Of a DNA stretch of 64,000 nucleotides, positions 35,101 through 48,367 are shown one piece after another. The translations under genes and the position numbers were made by a program. Source of the stretch: Halictus rubicundus (taxonomy: Eukaryota; Arthropoda; Insecta; Hymenoptera; Halictidae). The DNA lies in the NCBI RefSeq assembly GCF_050948215.1, contig NC_135151.1, positions 8,410,220 through 8,474,219 on the forward strand. Reading direction: 5' to 3'. The number at the start of each line of letters is the position of its first letter. The stretch's first letter is position 1. A model generated the notes under the pieces. The model worked only from the letters and a program-made list of their open reading frames with translations. It did not search any database and was not told where the DNA came from.

Positions 35101-38100
35101 ATAATATCATTATACGTAATAGATAGATACATATACAGGGTGTCCCAAAAATGTCGGAAAACCTTGGAAGGGGTAGTTCCTGAGATCATTTGAAGTAACT
35201 TTTTCTTTTACGAAAATGTTCTCCACGGCTTTGTTTTCACGCAGAGAAAATTTTCGTAAAGGAAAAAATTACTTCAAATGACCTCAGGAAGCACTTCTTT
35301 CAAAGTTTTCCGCCATTTTTGGCACACCCTGTTTAATAACGTTGGCAATAACATACAAGAAAAAATGCATACATTCAAAATATATAGACAATCTTGAACA
35401 AAATATTAAAAAATTACATCCACAACAAAATTTTCCGTCTATTTCATTTGCCCCTTGAAACCATTAAAATTAGTTAACGTGACCCTCGTACCATCACAGC
35501 TGGAGAAAATAATTGGGTAATCTAGATGAGAAAAACGTATAATGAGGCATTTAAAAAACTTTCCCCCTGTACGCAATATCACAAAAGCTTCACTAAATTG
35601 TTGATTTGTTTTGTCTAAGCTTCTAATTTCACAACAGATGTATGACGTAGCCATTTGAAAATTTAGAATAACGCATTGTTCAAAATTCAATCGGTAACCT
35701 TACGACTTTCAGTGGCTCATCCCGTCATGTGTGACGTGTGTCACAAAGAGAACTTCACCGGCTTCCGATACAGGTGTCAGAAATGTCACTCATATCAGCT
35801 TTGTCAAGACTGTTTTTGGCGAGGCAAAGTTTCTGGGACACATAATAACGATCACGAGACGAGAGAATACAGCAGTTTCGTACGTTCTCTAAAGTTCGAG
35901 TTTCAAATCTTTTCACAGACAATGTACTTTTCACATTATTACATTTACTTTATATTTTTGCGTAGAAATCGCCGAGCAAGCAAATTGGACATTCCCTGCG
36001 GAAAAGCTTTAGGTGCGTACCTGAGAAAGGAAAAAACAGTTTACCACGATTTCCTGAACAACCTGAAAAGACTTTAGACTTATCTCATATCGTGTAAGTG
36101 TTCAAGCTGTAATGAATAAATTATTAGCACGTTTTATTCTAACAACATAGTTATCCATTGAAATCAATTCTCTGCATTATAGCCCACCATCGCCTCTACC
36201 ATCTCACAACGGTTTTCCAGACCCTGGTTTTATGGCTCCTTTTGATTCTGGATCAATGGATAGCCGTTCTACATTAAGGAGGTGAGAACTTATGCCTATC
36301 TCATCTGCATATGAATTTTTGCTAAACATCCATATAAGAAGTCATATTTTATTTATTTTTTTTTTACTTGGGTACTATACAGTATGGATAGTTCAAGACT
36401 GGATGATGAACATAAATTAATAGCACGATACGCACAAAGGTTGGCTCAGGAAGCTAGAACCATGGTAAGATATCAACTTACCTTTTTTTCAACGTAATAT
36501 GGCAAATCTTTATTTTACATTCTGTATGCTCCACTTAATATTGGAAAATGCTAAATGATTCATTTTTATATTAAAGTAATGACAACTCTTCTGAAAATAT
36601 TATGTTAGGCTGAGCTAACTTACATGAATTCTGTGTCACTCAAGATTTAGCATACAGAATAAAAATAAAGCAAAATTCTATATCACTAATAAGTTAGAAC
36701 AGTGAGATGAACACTGATAAGTTGCAACATTGTTTCATTACTTGTAATACCTCAACCATATTGACAGCCACGAGCCGCATCCAGAATGTCACAAGCTGAG
36801 CAAGCAGTAAGTATACAAATTTTGAATGTAACGTAAGCATTGTCAATATAGATACAATCTCACTTTAAAAATTATTGCGTTCCAGGGTAGGGCGCCGTCT
36901 GACGCTAATTTGGTGTCGTTAGATGCCTCGAGAGCACAACGCGAACTTATATCGCAATTAGAAGCAAAGAACAAGGAAATAATGCGCGAGATTGCAAGGT
37001 TAAGGTATACCTGTGTCGTTTATTTCCTTTATATCAAGCCTAAACCTCAGATCATCCTGTCGAACCATCCTAGGATCATGCATGTTATAAACATTCTGTT
37101 TTGCTTTACTACCTTGGTTGCATAGCGTGCATATTAGTGCTGAAGACATCACAAGAAAACTTACAATTACAACTTTCACCCTTTGTGAGATATCACCCTG
37201 TACATACAGGGTGTTCACGCTACTACTAGTCAACGTTTTTTTATAAATAATAAATATTAGGTAAAAATTAAAGACGAAAAGGTAAGCTAGCAGCTCTTAA
37301 AAGTAAGCAATGTAATGGCATATGTAATTTTTTTCGAAATGAAGGTAACCTTCAACTTTTTAAATGGAATGCTACATGTATGTATGTATATCTTTTTACA
37401 TCATATGAAAGTGTGTGCCAAGACAAATTCATTTGTACACGACACAATGACCTACAAGGCCATACAAGGTCAGAAATGGAAGAAACATTTTCAATATTTC
37501 GTAAAGATATCGTTTATGATAAACCGAACATTCAAAATACAGTTGTGTGTGTTGAGGCTTTCGGGTGTACATTCAAAATGTTTCTTTCATTTCTGACGTT
37601 GTAAGACTTTCAAAGTCACTGCGTTGCATACTAATGAATTTGTCTTGATACACACTTTACTATGATATAATGAAATGTATAGCATTCCATTTACAAAATT
37701 GAAGGTAACCTTCACTTCGAAAAAAATAGTGCAAACACAAAAAAATCACATACGCCATTAGTTTGCTTGCAAAAAAATAGTATTACTTCTCTTTCTTTCA
37801 TTTTTTCTTAATATTTCTTACTTGCAAGAAAATGGCTAGTAATAGCATGAACACTCTGATGAAATGAAAAGAAATGTTATACAATGTAGATAGTTACCGC
37901 ATAAAGATATTAAATTCTTAAAATGATATCGCTAAATTTCCAAATGTGATGGAATTATAGTTGATCGATTGACTGCAAAAGATATACAATGATGTCCGGA
38001 TATATGGCTACGAGTTAACCCCACCAATTGTTGGAGTTGCTCAGAATCACATCCTAGACAACATATTTCAAACCCATCAAAATCCACTTCAAGGTCATTG

Positions 38101-41100
38101 AAATCGGTGAGGAATCCACTTTTTTTAGATAGTTACCAAAAACCCTCTCTGGCCAGTTTCGACCAGCATGAATTCAAAAATTATACTCTATACCAGGGCT
38201 GACCAACAAGTTGCTCGTGAGCAGCTTTCATCTCCTTCCCCGACTTGCGTGCTAGGCTGTATGACTCCCACCACTTTATTCGACTCTAGTCTTTTCTCGA
38301 TATATGTCCACAACGAGACGACCGAAAAAGGCGAGATTTCTAACAGTTGGCCAACCAATACCGCAACGAAGGCCCAACAAAATGCCAACCATAAATGCTA
38401 CTAGAGTGTATGACGAGCGAGCTTACTTAAATGAACCGTCTCGTATGACCTTATTAAAGAACATCAAACATTGATGTCTCTGCTCAGTAATTCTAAATCT
38501 ACATTGTATAACTAATGTAATAATAAGATGAAATTAAACACCCTATATGCAGTCTTGAAACTACAGAGGACCGAATCTAATGTTATCATTGGTATGTGTG
38601 TTTTACTTTAGTAATAATTCAAATTTGCCTATTTCTACTACTGAATATGTAATTATATCCCATTTAAAAGTGTAATGAAATACATTTACCTGAATAATTC
38701 TCAATTAATTGATTGTTAAATCGATTTAAAAACATAAATTTATTTCCACTAATATATTCATTAGATTCACACACAAATACAACATCTATAATACATTTAC
38801 GCTTCAGCTTAAAGTTAATGAAATAGAATATTCAGTTAAATGAATATTCTATGTCTTAATTCTGAATAATCTTGTGTTTCTCACACGAATATGAAATCCA
38901 ACTGTAGGAGACAACAAGAGATAGAAGCTGCTGGCTTAGAAAATCCTGCGCTAATGTCAGAATTGAGGGCCTTGAGGCAAAAAAAAGACGAGTTGGAAAC
39001 TCACTTAGCCACCTTACAAGATTCTAGAAGACAATTAATGGTACAACTAGAAGGTTTAATGAAAATGCTAAAGGTATTATACTCAATAAATATAAAATAT
39101 CTTTCTTTACCTATATCACAGATATCCTGTAATTTAGATGCAACATTTGAAGTTATCAATGATTGTAGAATCATCAAGCATCTCCAAGATCGACACCAAA
39201 CAGTTCACCACGCAGTACAAAGTCACCTCCTTTACCACCAGGTGCTGTTCCAAGTAGTAGATCAGCACCGCCGACACCAGGTGGTCCATTATCTACAACT
39301 CCTCAGCAACAACAGCAACAATCGCAGTGTCAACAACAGATGTCTCAAAGCTATCAAAACCCTGTTCCAACGACATCAGTGGCAAATGTACCCAGTAACG
39401 CTATGCTCGGAACAATACAAAATCCTATTCCAGATAACTTATCATGTGTTGGAGGTGATGTAAGGTAGGCAGGCATGTAGAAAATCTATGCTACAAATAA
39501 ATTAAACAATAGTTCAGAACAGACAAATATAAAACAAATCGTATTGCAAATAACAATCTTTGTATAAAATATTGTTTCGTTGTTATCAAATGAATCATTT
39601 TAGTATAATATCACTGAGAATATTTCTACATTGATATTTCAATTACGTGAAAAATTATATTTACGATTAGAACTTACATTAAAAAATATCCAGACAAGCC
39701 TCGAATATGTTTCATCAATTATTTTTATCAACAGTCTTTATCGATGAATGTGTGAGTCATTTAATATACAAATAATTTGTACAAAGATTTGTAATGTACT
39801 TAATTGAGTAAGTGATAATGTCATCAATATTAACATTATCGGCTTTTATATTATCTAAAATAAAGGATAACTTCCTCCTGTACATTTTACATTCGCTATG
39901 CACTGTATGCCATATTCGAAATAGTCACTATTACTTAATTTTTAGTACGAATTTATGTCTAAATTTTAAGAAGAAATCAAATACATAATAGATATTGTTG
40001 TCTGAGTATATTTATCCGATGGCAAAAGATGCATCTACTTTCTGATTATACATATTATTTGTATATTTCTATACAGACGTATCAAAAAATTGATTTCTTC
40101 TATATAAACAGTGCTAGTTACAATAAATTCATAGGCTGCACACTGTTGAATAATTAGCACCGTAATCACACATTTGATTGTTGCATGTAAATGTTAAAGC
40201 GTATGTATTTTTGTTTAACTAGTAACAGAAATAATTTTGGTACTACTTAAATATAAGACAATTTTCATGTTTTGAAACATTCCTATATTGATGACGCTGT
40301 GAACTTTAATTTTAACTTTCGTTATAAAGGAGCAGTTTATTTAAACGATGTTGCTTTATGCTATTTTATGACGCTTTTGTTCTATTATATTTTTATAGTT
40401 TTATGTCATTGACATACATATTAGTTACGGGCATGTATATTGTATAAAATGAAGCAGACGTATCAATGTACTTTACATAGTATGTTAACAAATTTTATTG
40501 TACACTTTTAAAATGTTGTTATATTTTTCTTTATATACATAGAATCATATAATTATTGCATACACATTCTCTTAGTTTTGTTAAATTAAGTTTGTATGTA
40601 TTAGTTATGATATATTTTTAATATCTTATATAATTTAATATCCCTACATTTTTAGAACATTTATATCAAATATAGAAGAACTATTCGATTAGCATCATTT
40701 GTATATAATGCACTGATACAATAAAGACTGCTATTTTTTTTTTGGTGAATGTGACAGGTGCAAGTTATATGCGATTTATTTACATACATGTGTAATAAAT
40801 ATGTACATCAAATCCAGAAATGTCATCTGTAGTTGATATCAGTGACAAAAATTGGTGAATTTTTTTAGAAATTTGTGCGATACATTTATTACAATAGGAA
40901 CGCCACACGATATGTTAGTATCCCAAATAGCGTTTTTAAATTTGCAAAGAATAAAATTCGAGTTTCTATAATATTCTTACAAATATACGTTTCTGGTACT
41001 ATCTTTATGAGCAAGAAATGAAGTACTATATGTATGTGTATATTGTAGATGTATATATAGATAACTAATAATACAAAAAAAAAAAGGACAAAAAATATCA

Positions 41101-44100
41101 CCATTTCAAATTATTATACTATTTTCACATCATTCTGCATGTGTGTGACAGTATATTGCTAGTTTGAAATTTTCATTTACATATTTTATTACGTAATTAC
41201 AACGCAATTTTATACAAAAAAGAGCAAATGTTTGACGATAGGTGCTTGCACAATAAGTGTGGAATGATACAATCCTAATTTAGTTCTGTTATTTAAAACT
41301 CGCTTTGTGCAAAGAAAACAGAGATTTTCGATATCAGGTCTGCGTTCAGGACAAACAGCTTACCAGGAAGTGGTTCCAGCAGTGCGAATAATAGCTTGGG
41401 CCGATCTTTGCGCAATGACTTGTTGGTAGCTGCTGACAGTGTTACTAATGCCATGTCAACGCTTGTGAGGGAATTAAATTCAGGTATGTTAAATGATTAA
41501 TTGTACTACAATTTGCGTCAGAAATGAATGCAAAGTATTTATGTAGTTTTAAATGGCACCAGAATTTGTACTTAGTTATTTTGTTTAACACAGGCCACCA
41601 ATAATTACATATTCGGATTAGATATAAGAGATACAAGTTTTTCTTCTTATAATTCAGAATGTTATAATCAACTTTAAGAGGTAACAATCATCATTTCATA
41701 AAATTTTATATTTAATACAATAGATAACACTATAACATAAATTGCTTAATAACAAAATACATTTATAAGTAGTTCAAAATGTGTAAAAAGAATATTGCCA
41801 AATTACTAAATATCTTGTAAATATATTCATATTTCATTTGTAATATTTGAAGTAATTTATCCATCAAAGTTGAAGTAAAACCAACATAACAGTAGGCTAT
41901 GTGAAATATTTATCTTTTCACATCTACTTTCTCTAATAAATATAGCCATATTAGTGTAAACAGGCATGTATCAAAGTAATTTTAATCTATCATGTCATTA
42001 GATTTTTATGGCATGTAACAGTATTAGCATTACCCTTCCTATTCATACTAAAGAAGATTTTACAAATTTATTATGGAACTAAGTCATTGGTACAAGGTAA
42101 ATTTTATTACATGTTTCTATTTCTACAACTTATAAACGAAAATAAAAATTTTGTATATATATATATGTACATGTATATGTATATATGTATATAAATATGT
42201 GCATTAAATTTATGTGCATACACAACTCTACAAGACGTTACAATTTCATCAGAGATCTATTATTATTAAATAGTTGTATATTTGCAAATAGTCTAATATT
42301 TTCAATGCATTTTCAGGATTTATAAATAATAAAAATTGAAATTACAATATTAACATTATTTATATCCATAAATTAATAATATATTACAAAATTATGATAA
42401 TGGAAATACTCTATAATAATTAAAGTATAGGGCATTAATAAAATAGTAATTGAAATTGTAAGGAAATAATTCTACGTAAGAAAAAAAAATCGAAAATATA
42501 TATCAAAACTTTTATTATAGTATATACTATATGCTTCGTTCGAGATTAAATGAATGTTGCAAATATATCACTAATTTTAGCTCAACATATTCAATATCAA
42601 CACATTTTTACACATTTTCAATTTATTTTTTGTGCAAAATCACAATCTTTCAAATTATATTACCGAATTAATTAATTATACAAATAAAAAGAAAGTGATC
42701 CTAATGTAAAAACTAAAAAATGTAGAATATTTTTATTATAAATTGAGATAGTACCCCGTTAGCCAAATGCTGTTTCCGAGCAAATTTTGCGCATGTTTGT
42801 ATCACACTTTGTGAGCAAAAGACTTTTCCATTTATTTAAGGTAAACCTTTCTGTAGGGGGAAAAACGGAATTAAATTATTGAAAATACATGAAACTCCAA
42901 ATTATGTAACTTAGAAGTTTAAATAAAATTCAGTTTTCCCTGCCACAACAAGGTTTACTCCGATTTTTCCCGATATTTACTCTTACTTAAAGCAATGTTA
43001 GGCCCGCCCTTAGTGCGACCAACTTACCCTCTCTAACGAAGCCAAGGTTTGACCCAAATTTGGCATGGAATTTTGCCAGCAAACTTTGCACTCAAATTCT
43101 GATCCATCTGTTTTCGCATTTAGCTGGGAATTTTTCAACACGTTTTGGTGCCACATTCATACAAAATAGGGACCAAATTCTGCTCCAAGCAGTCTTTTGC
43201 TCGCAAAGTGCGATACAAACATTGCACCACCTCGAAACAGCATTTGGCTAACTGGGTGGGTACGTAATGTATAGACAAGACATATGTAACTAGTAAAGCA
43301 TATGTGATCCTAAAGCAGGTGGTTTAATCAATTTTCACAACTAATTTTTTCAACAACGAAGCTTCATATAAGAAAATTTTATTCTATATTTTCGATTCAT
43401 TTTTGCATGTAGTTTTATCTCCTGTACTACTATAGCAAATTTTCAGCCATAATTTGTATTAATTTCTTAAATATAATTATAATTTGTGTACTGTTAAAAA
43501 ACAAATTCATGTCAAACTCTATGTCATTGTATATATCTAGTTTACACCCTTATTTACACATTTGCCTGTTGTAATTCTTGTTTTCTCTCATTTAGAATAG
43601 AGTTAGCAAAGTTTAGTCTAGCAATAGCACAGACTACACTACACGCAAAACAACAAAATCTCTGTTTTAGGGCATTATACTGTTAAATTGGCAAATAGAA
43701 ATTTATTTCTGGTTTACGTAAAAACAATTAAAAATTATTTAAAACGGTTTATTAATTTGAATCATAAATTGTATGTAAAATCTAGTAAAAGTGAAGAGTA
43801 TGATTGCACTTATTATATTTTTAATTAATATTCTAAAAGTTAATTCATGAAATATTTTATTAAACACTTTGAGCAATATTAATTAAAAATAACATATCAG
43901 ATGTGATTTGGTAGCAATCAGGAATTTATTCAAAGTTATTATGAAATTTTTTCTGTGCTGGATAACAAATAGATGTTTCTATACAAATAACACTTTAGAC
44001 GTGTTGTGGAATGTGTGTGATATGCACCCCCTGTGAATGTGTCCTGGTGGCTTGCAGACTCAGACCAGGAGGATCATTCTCACAACTCTGGCCGACTTAA

Positions 44101-45961
44101 CATCAGAAAGCCGTTAGGTAAGGGTTTGTTAAAATTCTGAACATTATTGTACCTTTTACATTCTCACAAGCATTTGCAAAATATGACATCACTTGCTTTT
44201 TTGCATTAGTATAATTATTACCATGAATGAGCATTATGAAAAGTGATCTGCTATTTCAGAATGTAGAATATTACTGTTAAATTGTTAATGTTACTACCTC
44301 GTACATCTCTGTAATAAACCTTAAATCATATAGTAAAGACTTTTATGTTGTTATCAGAACTAGTTAATTACCTAGAATTTAATTTTTATACAATCATATA
44401 GAATATTATAATGTACATTTGTTGTAAAGAATTTTTGGACATATTTATGTATTGGTCTAAGTTATAAATAAGTATTTAAGAATTGTAATTAACATGAAAT
44501 AGTTCAATATGTATTTTGTATAGATATACCGGATAGAGAACTTAAATTGGAATACCTAAATATCACTGCTAATTATAATATGATTATATGAAAAACTCAA
44601 ATGAAAGAATTCAAGGTCGCCTGTCTTTTAAATGTAACGATTTGTATAATTTTTTTCCATATTCTTATAGAAAATTAGTCTTCCACTCCACTCATTTATT
44701 CTTAAAATATAATTTATATATTTAATAACAATATTTCATAATATTATTGAACATTTATAGGTTCATTGGCGGAAGACATTGGCAAGGAGACACTTGAAGA
44801 TTGTAATTCAAAACACTGGTCAACATGAATATGAGTAAGGCTACGGTTATTACTGGATGCATACTCACTCAGACGAGTAGCTAATGTAGATACTCTAATC
44901 TGCATCCAGGATAACCATAGCCTTATGCCTAATCTGAAACTTGTTTTTCCCCCATCGTGCTCAGAAAATTTATTTTTAAAAAGTAAGACGAATTTTTAAC
45001 TTTAAGAATTTTTTCGCCTCTACCAATAAAAATTATACGAATGATTCTTACGCAAAATGATAATATAAACTGTCCCAAATACAACCGCGTGTAATTTTGT
45101 ATAACATTGTAAACATTTAAGCATGTTTAAATCTTTAACGCGCTAATGTTCTGAGATGTTTCACAATTTATTTTGAAAATTAAGGGTCTAAAACAAGTTG
45201 ATAATTTGTCTTTTTCAAAATCGAATTTCCCAAAAACATATAAACAATTCTATGAGATTCATTGAGTGGATGTAGAAAAACAAAACAACTTTTATTCTGT
45301 CGACCAGTGTAATTAAACTTACTATTATAATTTCAATTACCTTTTTTTGAAACCTATTACAGGTTTAAATCTCACACAGAGATAACATTTTTTTAGACAC
45401 ACATTAAAATCTCGTAAAAAAATGACTTGGAGAAAAAGCTTTTTTTATAGTTAAGTGTACTATTTGAGTAGCATAACTTTGTTCTGAACAACTTTTTCAT
45501 ACAATTATACATATAAGATATTTAAATGTTCCTTTTTAAATGTCTCACCTTGTATATGTATATGCTAAACTTCTGTAAAATTGGTATATATTTACTCGGA
45601 ACAATTAAAATGGAAAAGTATTAGAATGAAACACTAGTGTATAATAAATCATTTTATACTTTAGAAGATATAATTTCGAAACTATTTTCGTCTGTTAGAC
45701 TTCGAGGCTGGTGAGGATGGGGACGATAGTAGTGGTGGTGGCAATTCTTGGAGAGAAGAACTTCAACGTCGTTATCAGCAAGAAAATGACTTCTTGGCTG
45801 AATTGCGTGCACGTAATGTTAATATGACACAAACACCATCAGCAACTCCATCCAGTGAACAAGAGCAAGAAAGAGGGGAGAGAGAGGAAGCAGATGGAGA
45901 AAAAGAAGAGGATAACGAATCCAACTGGACAGAACCAGTGAAGAGATGGGTCAATCGATAA
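29160..45961 (+). CDS. Dyb: Dystrobrevin
   Basis: Cytoplasmic member of the dystrophin-associated complex; binds dystrophin and syntrophins (family knowledge). Coding exons: 29160-29319, 30778-30994, 32262-32344, 32425-32576, 33711-33819, 35713-35879, 35966-36093, 36183-36281, 36383-36464, 36768-36806, 36886-37004, 38908-39073, 39169-39464, 41338-41483, 44058-44117, 45699-45961. All joins keep frame: 761 residues. Residues 1-240 are the EF-hand-like region (YRTACKLRFIQKK, HNVDIWNVIEAFREN, LDTLMSDPGPNLLIWLPL). About 244-290 is the ZZ zinc finger (CDVCHKENFTGFRYRCQKCH, QLCQDCFWRG, then two His). Coiled-coil heptads lie at about 413-507 and 630-654 (DLLVAADSVTNAMSTLVREL). A Gln-rich linker is in the 39169 exon. 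The last exon is acidic and ends VKRWVNR. The start follows an in-frame stop. Introns contain several MITEs. Confidence 0.93.
29441..29490. repeat. Terminal fragment of the 25337 foldback family
   Basis: tagccggataaggaggtcaa continues with aagtgcccccaaaccaaattg, the same end as the 25337-25767 element. The second end is not found. It lies in the first coding-side intron of dystrobrevin. Confidence 0.7.
29637..29876 (-). pseudogene. Tc1-like transposase N-terminal fragment, with stop
   Basis: The minus strand reads a paired-type helix-turn-helix: LEGRNIIVILFKEDKSYSHI, then AAIVKRNRSTVQSIIKKF, then WGA, stop, PKKLLTREETKLVGIVKK. The stop (TGA) stands where Tc1 relatives have the Arg of a GRP linker motif (family knowledge). 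No catalytic domain follows. It is a dead insertion within a dystrobrevin intron. Confidence 0.7.
30637..30693. repeat. 57-base hairpin with MITE-like ends
   Basis: aagggtgtcagaaaatg pairs with the complement of cattattttgtgacaccctg. It resembles the two ends of a CAGGGTGT element with almost no interior. It lies just before dystrobrevin exon 2. Confidence 0.55.
33036..33112. repeat. Two short direct repeats around TATA palindromes
   Basis: gcgtatatatacgctcaatt and cgtatgcatacgctcaactt are each followed by a tggtcactatcat block. They lie in a dystrobrevin intron. Both units centre on a self-complementary core. Confidence 0.6.
35136..35331. repeat. 196-base MITE, internally deleted CAGGGTGTCCC family
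   Basis: The left end cagggtgtcccaaaaatgtc and the right end (complement cagggtgtgccaaaaatgg) pair over most of the element. Inner arms (cttttacgaaaatgttc / gaaaattttcgtaaag) match those of 3547-3901, with the middle block missing. It sits in the intron before the ZZ exon of dystrobrevin. Confidence 0.8.
37207..37858. repeat. About 650-base foldback element in a dystrobrevin intron
   Basis: The ends cagggtgttcacgctactac and (complement of right end) cagagtgttcatgctattac match, then arms repeat inside: gaaggtaaccttcaactttt on the left against ttgaaggtaaccttcac on the right, and catatgaaagtgtgtgccaa against its diverged complement. The ORFs inside (93 and 74 codons) are by-products. Confidence 0.75.
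38194..38400. repeat. hAT-like end and a pogo-like end, adjoining
   Basis: CAGGGCTGACCAACAAGTTG with the palindromic GCTCGTGAGC resembles hAT termini. At about 38288 agtcttttctcgatatatgt matches the end of the 9268-9511 element. Both are single ends in the long dystrobrevin intron 37005-38907. Confidence 0.45.
42751..43264. repeat. 514-base inverted-repeat element in a dystrobrevin intron
   Basis: The left end (gtacc, gttagccaaatgctgtttc) matches the complement of the right end (gtaccc, gttagccaaatgctgtttcg). Arms extend inward over gtttgtatcacactttg / caaagtgcgatacaaac. A diverged relative lies at 53155-53800. Confidence 0.8.
44761..44828 (+). other. Dyb: Possible alternative last exon of dystrobrevin
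   Basis: After an acceptor (AG 44759-44760) the phase-1 join from 44117 reads GSLAEDIGKETLED and then CNSKHWST and a stop (44826-44828). Using it gives a 696-residue form without the acidic tail of the 45699 exon. Only the phase and the long in-frame reading support it. Confidence 0.45.
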
Positions 45962-48367
45962 GTTTATTAAAAGACATTTATATGTACTTTATAATGGCTT
46001 AGAAACTGCTACCAACTGAAACGCAAATAAATTATTATAGCACCATGAGTTATTTATGATGGGCATATATCTGGGTGTTAGTGTGAAATATACATATATA
46101 AACATCATATTAGACTTTGGACAGTATTTAAAACTTAAATTTTCAAAGCAATACTTTTAATCAAAAGAATTGTCAGTTCAGTGAATAAAATACATATAGT
46201 ATCACCACATAAATTTTAAGAAAAACATGAAATTAATAACATTATTTGTAGATGAACTGAACTTTTTATCTGACATTTACAGCATTTATAAAATGCAAAA
46301 GTTTTTTTTGCTTCTAAAATTATTGTAATATTGGTAAGCATTTACACAATTTAATTATGATTACATAAGTTAGATTTTTGTCTAATACAGGAATGGCATT
46401 ATTCCTATTTTCCTAAATTAAATGTAATAAATGTAATGCTGCAAGTGATTAACATCTTTACATATAACATCTATGGGCCTAAAGAGATGAGAACAGATAT
46501 TGTAGTTAGATTAGACATGAAACACAAACTTTGTTTACTTGTTTATTAATCATTTATGTACCTTTCACACAAATATATGAAGAAACGTTAATTTAAAACT
46601 AGGTGCTCAATAATAAACTTTCAGTCTACAATGTGTAGGTAATAAAATAGAAACAAATTTTGCACAAGTCAAATATTTGACCAAACTTTGTATAAGGAGG
46701 TGAGTAAATGTAATTAATGGACTTTTTAAAATATTGAATAAAAGAACTGTTAATGAAAGCTTAGTTACAGAAGCTCATGTTCTTTTATACATTCATACTA
46801 CTTAGATACAACATTCAGTAATATGAGATATATAAATACATTATTGAAACTTCTGTTCGATAGATGACACTGTTTGTTAATGATAAAGATTTCGAAGCTA
46901 CCGATTCGTACGTGACACTTCCATTTTCATTTTCTTTTACTTATATTATTATCCTATATGTCACATTTACTTTGTAACGATTATCAAAAAGAAACTTATC
47001 ATGATAATCAATCTAAAATAAATTGAAAGTTCCCATTATCTATGTATTACTTGAATTATTTGTTAATTATTTGTATACCCTATTACTTGAATGATAAAGA
47101 ATATTCACGACTTGATAGCTTCGAGGTACATTGTGTTACACCATTACAGGGATGACATGTATATAAATATTACTGTTGATTATGTACCAAACATAAAATA
47201 CTAATGTATGTATGAGACTGTATTTCTTAGGCATTTCGATTACTATCTAAGTTTGTCCCTTCATTTTTGGCATACTCAGAAATTGCTATGTATATTCGAA
47301 TGCCTAAGTTGTACACCATAGCCACATCGCATTTACAGCCGTATGTTGCATAATAATAGGACAGATATTGTTTTCTGTACAATATTTAAATTTTAGTTCC
47401 TACATTATGTAATTAAATATTATTCAATAAATGACCATTGAATTGTAATTAATAAAAAGCGACGCATTTTGTAATATTTACGTAGCGCATAACATTCGCA
47501 AATATTCTGTGTATATATTCATATGATCACTTTTGTCTATATAAACATTTACAAGAATTGTGTAATAACAACATGATACAATTACTGAATAAAAAATAAA
47601 ATAATAACTTGTAACAATTTATAAATCGGATTTACCGAATCACTGTCTTTCATATAATGTTTCACATGAAAGTTGTTTAATACTTATGGAGACATCATGT
47701 GGTGCGACTTTTATTTTTCCCAGTGGACACTCCAAGGTGTGGTGAAGGTCAACTTTCTTTTTTTAAATGGAATGATATGTTTTTTATCCACCATCAAATA
47801 GTGGAAGATGTTTCAAGATGTGTTTAATGACCTATGACTCAAGGGGTCATTCAAGGTTAAACTTGCAGGAAAATGCAGAAAAGGTGTGATCGTTTTATTT
47901 GTACTTCATAGTTTCGCATGTTTTCAAAATGCATGCTTATCTCTTACTTCAATGCACTTAACAATTCTTTGTTTAAATGATTCCCTATGTAACATTTTAA
48001 CATTTACCTTCGTGTATTCTGATTTTCATGTTTTCCGCGTCATAAGCTTAATTCACATTACGGAGTTTTTAATGTGTCCCCATAGGAAGTAGTCGAGTGA
48101 TGGCGAACGGGGCGGCTAGGCTACAAGACCTCCTCGACCCTTTGTTGACTCCTAGGTTGACCCTTTGACCTATGTTTACTAAGGCTTTTTTACTCAGAAC
48201 AGTGTGCTCTATATACCATATAAATATTGAATTGGTTTTTTTTAACACCCTATATATATATAGAATGTCCGACGTTCTATTGAGAAAAATATCGAAATTG
48301 TATAAATACGGCTAGAAAATAAAACATGAAACAATTGCCATTATAGAAGTTAACCGCAAATTTGATA
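45962..48367. other. Dystrobrevin 3' UTR, intergenic DNA and a repeat near 47.7-48.2 kb
   Basis: Very AT-rich. AATAAA-type signals cluster near 47427 and 47589. From about 47690 to 48220 the sequence shares aaggtcaactttctt...aaatggaatg with the foldback at 37207 and is probably a relative. No protein is supported. Confidence 0.45.

Noticed and set aside
37315..37604. 93- and 74-codon ORFs in a dystrobrevin intron
   Set aside because: Both lie inside the foldback element 37207-37858.
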